Source: Streptomyces cavernae (lineage in GTDB: Bacteria > Actinomycetota > Actinomycetes > Streptomycetales > Streptomycetaceae). Taken from it: a stretch of DNA of 64,000 nt. Positions 60,271 to 64,000 of the stretch are shown piece by piece; the stretch's first letter is position 1; each line of letters begins with the position of its first letter. Both the position numbers and the translations under genes were made by a program. The stretch lies in NCBI RefSeq assembly GCF_004023625.1, contig NZ_RPDJ01000007.1, positions 186,001 to 250,000 on the forward strand, given 5' to 3'. The notes below the pieces were generated by a model. It saw only the letters and a program-made list of their open reading frames with translations. It was not told the origin of the DNA and made no database searches.

Positions 60271-61347
60271 GTGACCACGACGAACGGGACAGCGCAGGTG
60301 GGAGAGGGAGTGGGGCGGGGCTCGCCGGATGTGCGGGCCCCGCGGGGAACGGAAGGTGCCACGCGGGTGCCGGGGGCGCCTGGCGTGCCAAGTGCGGAGA
60401 GCGGGTCGGCTGAGGGAGTGGGGCGGGGCTCGCCGGATGTGCGGGCCCCGCGGGGAACGGAAGGTGCCACGCGGGTGCCGGGGGCGCCTGGCGTGCCAAG
60501 TGCGGAGAGCGGGTCGGCTGCGCGAGGACTGCCCGCCAGCCCCGACGTGGGGGGCAGGCCGGGTGTTTCCCGGGTGCCTGACGCAATCGGGGTGTCCGGT
60601 GCTTCCGGAGTGTCAGGCGCTTCTGGGGTTCCGGGTTCCTACAGGGTGCCCGGTGCTGCTGGGGTGCGGGTTGCGCGGGGGGTGGTCGGCGCTCCCGGGG
60701 TGGGCGGCGCTTCCGGAGCGCCGGACGTGGCCGGAGTGCCGGGTGCCCGGGCCGTGCCCGGGGCGTCCGGCAGGCCGATGCGGGCCGACGCTCGGCGGAA
60801 CCACCAGCGGCTGGTGAGGGAGGCCGCCGTCGCCTTCGCCGAGCATGGGGAGGGGGCCTCCCTGGACGACATCGCGAAGCGGGCCGGGGTGGGGTCGGGG
60901 ACGCTGTACCGGCACTTTCCGACGCGGCAGGCGCTGCTGGAGGCCGTCTACGCCGACCGGATCGAGGAGATCGCGGCACGCGGACACGAACTGGCGGACA
61001 GGTTGCCGGCGGGCGACGCGCTGGTGGAGTGGCTGGCCGAGCTCGGTGAGCGGATGATCCAGGTGCGGGCGCTGAAGGCACTGCTGGGGTCGGCGGTCAC
61101 CGACGACGGCGGTTCGGCGGTGCTCACCGAGTGCGGGACGTCGGTGAAGGACTCGGCGGCCCGGTTGGTGGAGGCGGCGCAGCGGCACGGGGCCGTCCGC
61201 GGGGACGTGGAACCGATCGAGGTGCTGCGGTTGGTGCACGGCGTTGCCACCGCCTCGGAACTGTCGGGCGGGAACGCCGAGTGCATCCGCCGGTATCTGT
61301 CTCTGCTGACGGACGGGTTGCGGCCGACGGCGGGGCGCCCGGACTGA
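60271..61347 (+). CDS. TetR-family regulator with long repeat-containing N-terminal extension
   Basis: A 358-residue frame from GTG 60271. Residues about 170-358 are a normal TetR: RADARRNHQRLVREAAVAFA, EGASLDDIAKRAGVGSGTLY, RHFPTRQALLEAVYADRIEE, then the C-terminal domain. The first ~170 residues are Gly/Ala/Pro/Val-rich and contain an exact 36-residue duplication plus GASGV-type pentapeptides. The conventional start would be ATG 60778 (MRADARRNH, 189 residues), which has no obvious ribosome-binding site. GTG 60271 has GAGAAGG close upstream. Either is possible. Confidence 0.75.
   Translation: MTTTNGTAQVGEGVGRGSPDVRAPRGTEGATRVPGAPGVPSAESGSAEGVGRGSPDVRAPRGTEGATRVPGAPGVPSAESGSAARGLPASPDVGGRPGVSRVPDAIGVSGASGVSGASGVPGSYRVPGAAGVRVARGVVGAPGVGGASGAPDVAGVPGARAVPGASGRPMRADARRNHQRLVREAAVAFAEHGEGASLDDIAKRAGVGSGTLYRHFPTRQALLEAVYADRIEEIAARGHELADRLPAGDALVEWLAELGERMIQVRALKALLGSAVTDDGGSAVLTECGTSVKDSAARLVEAAQRHGAVRGDVEPIEVLRLVHGVATASELSGGNAECIRRYLSLLTDGLRPTAGRPD
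60304..60519. repeat. 108-bp tandem duplication inside the TetR gene 5' part
   Basis: Two apparently identical copies (60304-60411 and 60412-60519) starting GAGGGAGTGGGGCGGGGCTC. 108 bp is 36 codons, so the reading frame is kept (GVGRGSPDVRAPRGTEGATR and following residues appear twice). Confidence 0.9.
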
Positions 61348-61463
61348 ACCGGGCGCCTCGGCTGCTCTGCGCCGGCTTCGTGCTCTTCGCTGGTTCCTGC
61401 TCTTCGCCGGCTCGTGGTTGGTCGCTGGTTGTCCTGCCCGTCGCCGGCTTCGGTGCCCGTCGC

Positions 61464-62687
61464 CTACAGCGACTGCGCCGCCGGCTTCACCATGCCCCGC
61501 ACCGTGCGGGACTTCACGAAGTCGCCCATCGCCGTCATCTCCCACTCCCCGGAGAACTGCCTGATCAGCTTGGCCATCATGACGCCCGTCTGGGGTTCGG
61601 CGTTGGTGAGGTCGAAGCGAACCAGTTCCTCGCCGGTGGCGGCGTCCAGGAGACGGCAGTAGGCCTTGGCCACCTCGGTGAACTTCTGGCCCGAGAAGGA
61701 GTTCACCGTGAAGACCAGGCCGGTCACCTCCTGCGGGAGACGGCCGAGGTCGACCGTGATCACCTCGTCGTCGCCCCCGCCCTCGCCCGTGAGGTTGTCG
61801 CCGGAGTGTTTGATCGCGCCGCTCACGATGGACAGCTTGCCGAAGTAGCAACTGTCGATGTGGTTGCGCTGCGGACCGTAGGCGATCACCGAGGCGTCCA
61901 GGTCGATGTCCTTGCCGCGGTACGCGGGCTCCCAGCCCAGACCCATCTTGACCTGGGAGAGAAGAGGACGGCCGCCCTTCACGAGGGACACCGTCTGGTT
62001 CTTCTGGAGGCTCACCCGGCCCTTGTCCAGGTTGATCTTCCCGGTGCCGGGAGCGGCGGCCGGGGCGGGCGGTGCCGGGGGAGCGGCGGGGGCCGGGGGC
62101 GCCGCCACACGCGGGTCCATGGGCGGGGCCGGCGGGGTCACCGGGGGCTGGACGGCGGTCGTGGCCGGGGCGGCCGGGGCGGCCGGTTCCTCGACCGTGA
62201 CGCCGAAGTCCGTGGCGATGCCCGCCAGGCCGTTCGCATAGCCCTGGCCCACCGCGCGGGCCTTCCAGGCGCCGTTGCGGAGATAGATCTCGACGATCAC
62301 CAGTGCCGTCTCGGTGCCGAGTTGAGGCGGGGTGAAGGTGGCCAGGACGGAGTTGTCGTCCGCGTTGCGGATCGTCGCGGTGGGTTCGATGCCCTGGAAA
62401 GTCTGGCCCGCCGCGTCGGGGCTCGCGGTGACGACGATCTTCTCGATGCCGGGGGGAACCGCCGCGGTGTCGACCGTGATCGCGTCGGGGGCCGCGCCGC
62501 CGCCGGAGCGGTAGGTCACGCCGGGGCCCGCGGGCTGGTTGTAGAAGATGAAGTCGTCGTCGGAGCGCACCTTGCCGTCGGCGGTGAGCAGCAGGCCCGA
62601 TACGTCGAGCCGCACCGGGGCGGCGACGTCGACCGCCACGCGGGTGGCGGTGAGAGGGATGTTCGAGCCGGGGGTCATAGCTGTCAT
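61464..62687 (-). CDS. TerD-family protein with two TerD domains
   Basis: A 407-residue protein with two different TerD/stress-protein domains. N-terminal: PVRLDVSGLLLTADGKVRSD, DDFIFYNQPAGPGVTYRSGG and IEIYLRNGAWKARAVGQG-like (VIVEIYLRNGAWKARAVGQG). The linker of about 60 residues is Ala/Pro-rich. C-terminal: QTVSLVKGGRPLLSQVKMGL, LSIVSGAIKHSGDNLTGEGG, GDDEVITVDLGRLP and RQFSGEWEMTAMGDFVKSRT. Acidic Asp clusters (SDDD, GGGDDE) are the Ca2+-binding sites known for the family. Linked to tellurite and stress resistance and differentiation in Streptomyces. Start ATG 62687 lacks a clear ribosome-binding site. Confidence 0.93.
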   Translation of the reverse strand: MTAMTPGSNIPLTATRVAVDVAAPVRLDVSGLLLTADGKVRSDDDFIFYNQPAGPGVTYRSGGGAAPDAITVDTAAVPPGIEKIVVTASPDAAGQTFQGIEPTATIRNADDNSVLATFTPPQLGTETALVIVEIYLRNGAWKARAVGQGYANGLAGIATDFGVTVEEPAAPAAPATTAVQPPVTPPAPPMDPRVAAPPAPAAPPAPPAPAAAPGTGKINLDKGRVSLQKNQTVSLVKGGRPLLSQVKMGLGWEPAYRGKDIDLDASVIAYGPQRNHIDSCYFGKLSIVSGAIKHSGDNLTGEGGGDDEVITVDLGRLPQEVTGLVFTVNSFSGQKFTEVAKAYCRLLDAATGEELVRFDLTNAEPQTGVMMAKLIRQFSGEWEMTAMGDFVKSRTVRGMVKPAAQSL

Positions 62688-62771
62688 GCCAGGGGTAACG
62701 AGTGGGGGTGCTTTACCGTTCCCTTACCCGGGGGGCGAATGGGGCGCTCAGCGCGTTGCCGGGGTGCGGGT

Positions 62772-62860
62772 GAGCTCGCCGAGGTGTGGTGACCTCGCCG
62801 GGTGCGGTGACCCCGCCGGTGCGGTGACCCCGCCGGGTGCGGTGATCTTGCCCGGGGTGT
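62772..62860. repeat. Short direct repeats upstream of the TerD gene
   Basis: Four to five copies of GGTGCGGTGACCCCGCCG and variants with 17-18 bp spacing in the 275-base gap between the TerD gene and the next gene. Confidence 0.65.
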
Positions 62861-62962
62861 CGGGCCGGTCCGCGGCGCGACACCCCGGCGGGGACCCAGG
62901 GAAGAAACCCTGAGGATGGTCGGACTACGTCCAGGACTCATCTGGGAACGGTCCAACTCGGT

Positions 62963-63442
62963 CTAGGAGCGGTCCAACTCGTCGGCCATGGCGCGCAGGG
63001 CGTCGGCGAGGTCTTCCTTGGTGGCCAGCCGGTCGATCTTCCGGTCGAGTTCCGTCAGCCGCCGGTTGATGTCGGCGAGGTCCGGGGGAGTGGTCGGGCT
63101 GGGCGGCGTGGACGGCGGGGGGCCGGGGTCCCCGGGCGGCGGGGTGGTGGCGGGAGGGCTCGGGTCCGGATCGGTGCCACCGGTGCCGCCTGTACCGCCC
63201 GAGCCGCCGCTGCCGCCGCCGTCGGGGTCGTCGGGCGGTTCCGGTGTGGGGTCGTCGGCGGGCGGCGTGGTCGAGTACGGCGGGGTCGACGGGGGTGCGG
63301 GTTCGTCGTCCGCGCTGTTCGCGAGGGCCACGCCGACGCTCAGGACCACCAGGGCCGCCGCCCCCGCGACGGCGGTCGAGATGCGTCTCAAGCGGACGGA
63401 CCCTGCGGCGGACGAGGTGTCGGAGGACTGCTCTTCTGTCAT
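62963..63442 (-). CDS. Small Pro/Gly-rich membrane-anchored protein
   Basis: A 159-residue protein: cytoplasmic start, one membrane helix or uncleaved signal (STAVAGAAALVVLSVGVALA) and a long extracellular Pro/Thr/Ser and Gly-rich spacer (GGGSGGSGGTGGTGGTDPDP). A C-terminal coiled coil follows (INRRLTELDRKIDRLATKED, ALRAMADEL). The architecture suggests a wall-spanning stalk with a dimerising end. ATG 63442; a TAGCGT box 7 bases upstream fits a near-leaderless mRNA. No family named. Confidence 0.75.
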   Translation of the reverse strand: MTEEQSSDTSSAAGSVRLRRISTAVAGAAALVVLSVGVALANSADDEPAPPSTPPYSTTPPADDPTPEPPDDPDGGGSGGSGGTGGTGGTDPDPSPPATTPPPGDPGPPPSTPPSPTTPPDLADINRRLTELDRKIDRLATKEDLADALRAMADELDRS

Positions 63443-63573
63443 GAACGCGACGCTATCCGGCGCCGTCACAGGACGGGTGGATTCCGCTCATTTCGATTTC
63501 AGTGCCTGCTTGCCTGCTGGGGGCCCGGACCACGCCACCCGGTCGAGTCCCCGTTCCGAACGCGCTGTGGGGC

Positions 63574-63795
63574 TCAGTGCTTGTTCCGGGGATGGTTGCG
63601 GGCCGTGCGTTCGTTGCCCCGCCTGTAGTTGCCGGTCCAGCGGGCCATGACGAGCTGCGGGTCGCTCGTCGTCACCTCGGTGCGGAACTGTTCGGCGCGG
63701 GCGCCCCGAAGGGTCGTGACGGGCCGGCCGTGGTGGCTGATCGTCACGGTCGAGTCGGACCGGTCCGTCCAGGAGAAGCCGTGGGGTCGGGGCAT
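63574..63795 (-). CDS. 73-residue conserved Streptomyces protein, unknown function
   Basis: A small basic protein (FSWTDRSDSTVTISHHGRPV, TTLRGARAEQFRTEVTTSDP, LVMARWTGNYRRGNERTARN) with a beta-rich start and basic end (NHPRNKH). TAGCAT at 63802-63807 ends 6 bases before the ATG, an exact leaderless arrangement. No domain recognised. Confidence 0.72.
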   Translation of the reverse strand: MPRPHGFSWTDRSDSTVTISHHGRPVTTLRGARAEQFRTEVTTSDPQLVMARWTGNYRRGNERTARNHPRNKH

Positions 63796-63801
63796 GGGGC
63801 G

Positions 63802-63807
63802 ATGCTA
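63802..63807 (-). promoter_or_regulatory. -10 box of leaderless promoter
   Basis: TAGCAT on the minus strand with 6 bases to the ATG at 63795, the same arrangement and hexamer as at 28421. Confidence 0.55.
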
Positions 63808-63879
63808 GGACGGGTGGCCGTCATTCCCCCAGCGGTTTTCCTGCGGCACCACCACGATCCCGGCCCAGCGATCTTGGTG

Positions 63880-64000
63880 TCAGACGCGGATGACCTGGGG
63901 GCCCTGCAACGCGTAACGATGTGCCTGCGGGGCCGGGAGCAGGGTGCTCGTGACGATCGCTTCCAGATCGCCGATGCCGGCGAACCGGCAGAAGCTGACG
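63880..64000 (-). CDS. C-terminal end of an unidentified minus-strand gene
   Basis: The last 39 codons of a frame running in from outside the window: VSFCRFAGIGDLEAIVTSTL, then LPAPQAHRYALQGPQVIRV and TGA. Codon use is normal for the genome. Too short to assign a family. Confidence 0.6.
   Translation of the reverse strand, partial: VSFCRFAGIGDLEAIVTSTLLPAPQAHRYALQGPQVIRV

Overview
The window is chromosomal DNA of a Streptomyces or very close relative. The base composition is very high in G+C with third-position G/C bias. It carries the sporulation regulator gene whiA, Tat-exported and secreted proteins, GTG and TTG starts, many ATGA/GTGA start-stop couplings and several leaderless genes (a TAnnnT box ending 6 bases before the start codon). 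Gene order matches, from memory, a conserved core region of Streptomyces chromosomes (uvrA-uvrC-rapZ-yvcK-whiA-gap-pgk-tpi-secG / pgi / pgl-opcA-zwf-tal-tkt / ctaB-ctaA / suf / dapD).

Layout. 1-4.0 kb: the end of uvrA, a LacI regulator coupled to a PfkB sugar kinase with a 28-bp perfect palindrome upstream, and an HTH protein. 4.5-9.6 kb: the overlapping uvrC-rapZ-yvcK-whiA operon, followed by a 67-bp tandem repeat block. 10.2-13.2 kb: a large secreted zinc carboxypeptidase. 13.5-17.1 kb: glycolysis genes gap, pgk, tpiA, then secG. 17.3-20.2 kb: an RbpA-family RNA polymerase-binding protein, pgi and a DUF2087 protein. 20.2-27.0 kb (minus): the pentose-phosphate operon tkt-tal-zwf-opcA-pgl. 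27.4-31.1 kb: heme O and heme A synthases (ctaB, ctaA) flanking a small conserved protein and an amidohydrolase. 31.1-33.0 kb (minus): an ABC exporter whose ATPase and permease genes are separated by two 92-bp tandem duplications, each forming a coupled 31-codon micro-ORF. 33.2-40.0 kb: the complete sufR-B-D-Rieske-C-S-U-T operon for Fe-S cluster assembly, with a palindrome upstream.

40-50 kb is more variable: an AbfB-domain membrane protein, a gene-poor stretch with degraded coding fragments, an SMR efflux/TetR pair with two palindromic operators, dapD, a small secreted peptide, dapA, a coupled 44-aa/226-aa unknown pair, envelope proteins (holin-like, DUF3618, BrkB) and a 38-bp tandem repeat. 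50-56 kb: an HTH/SRPBCC pair, a secreted nuclease, an unknown protein and a Tat-exported PhoX phosphatase with a PHO-box-like repeat.

The most striking locus is 56.3-58.4 kb. A TROVE/Ro60 (Rsr) gene is preceded by 400 bp that fold into three tandem Y RNAs. All three share the same lower stem, internal loop and upper stem. Two carry a circularly permuted tRNA-like domain (T-arm, closed acceptor stem, D-arm in that order), and the middle one is a short form without it. This is a bacterial Ro60-Y RNA ribonucleoprotein module with an unusual RNA triplet. The window ends with a GntR/ACC-deaminase pair, a TetR regulator with a repeat-expanded N-terminus, a two-domain TerD protein, two small proteins and the end of an unidentified minus-strand gene.
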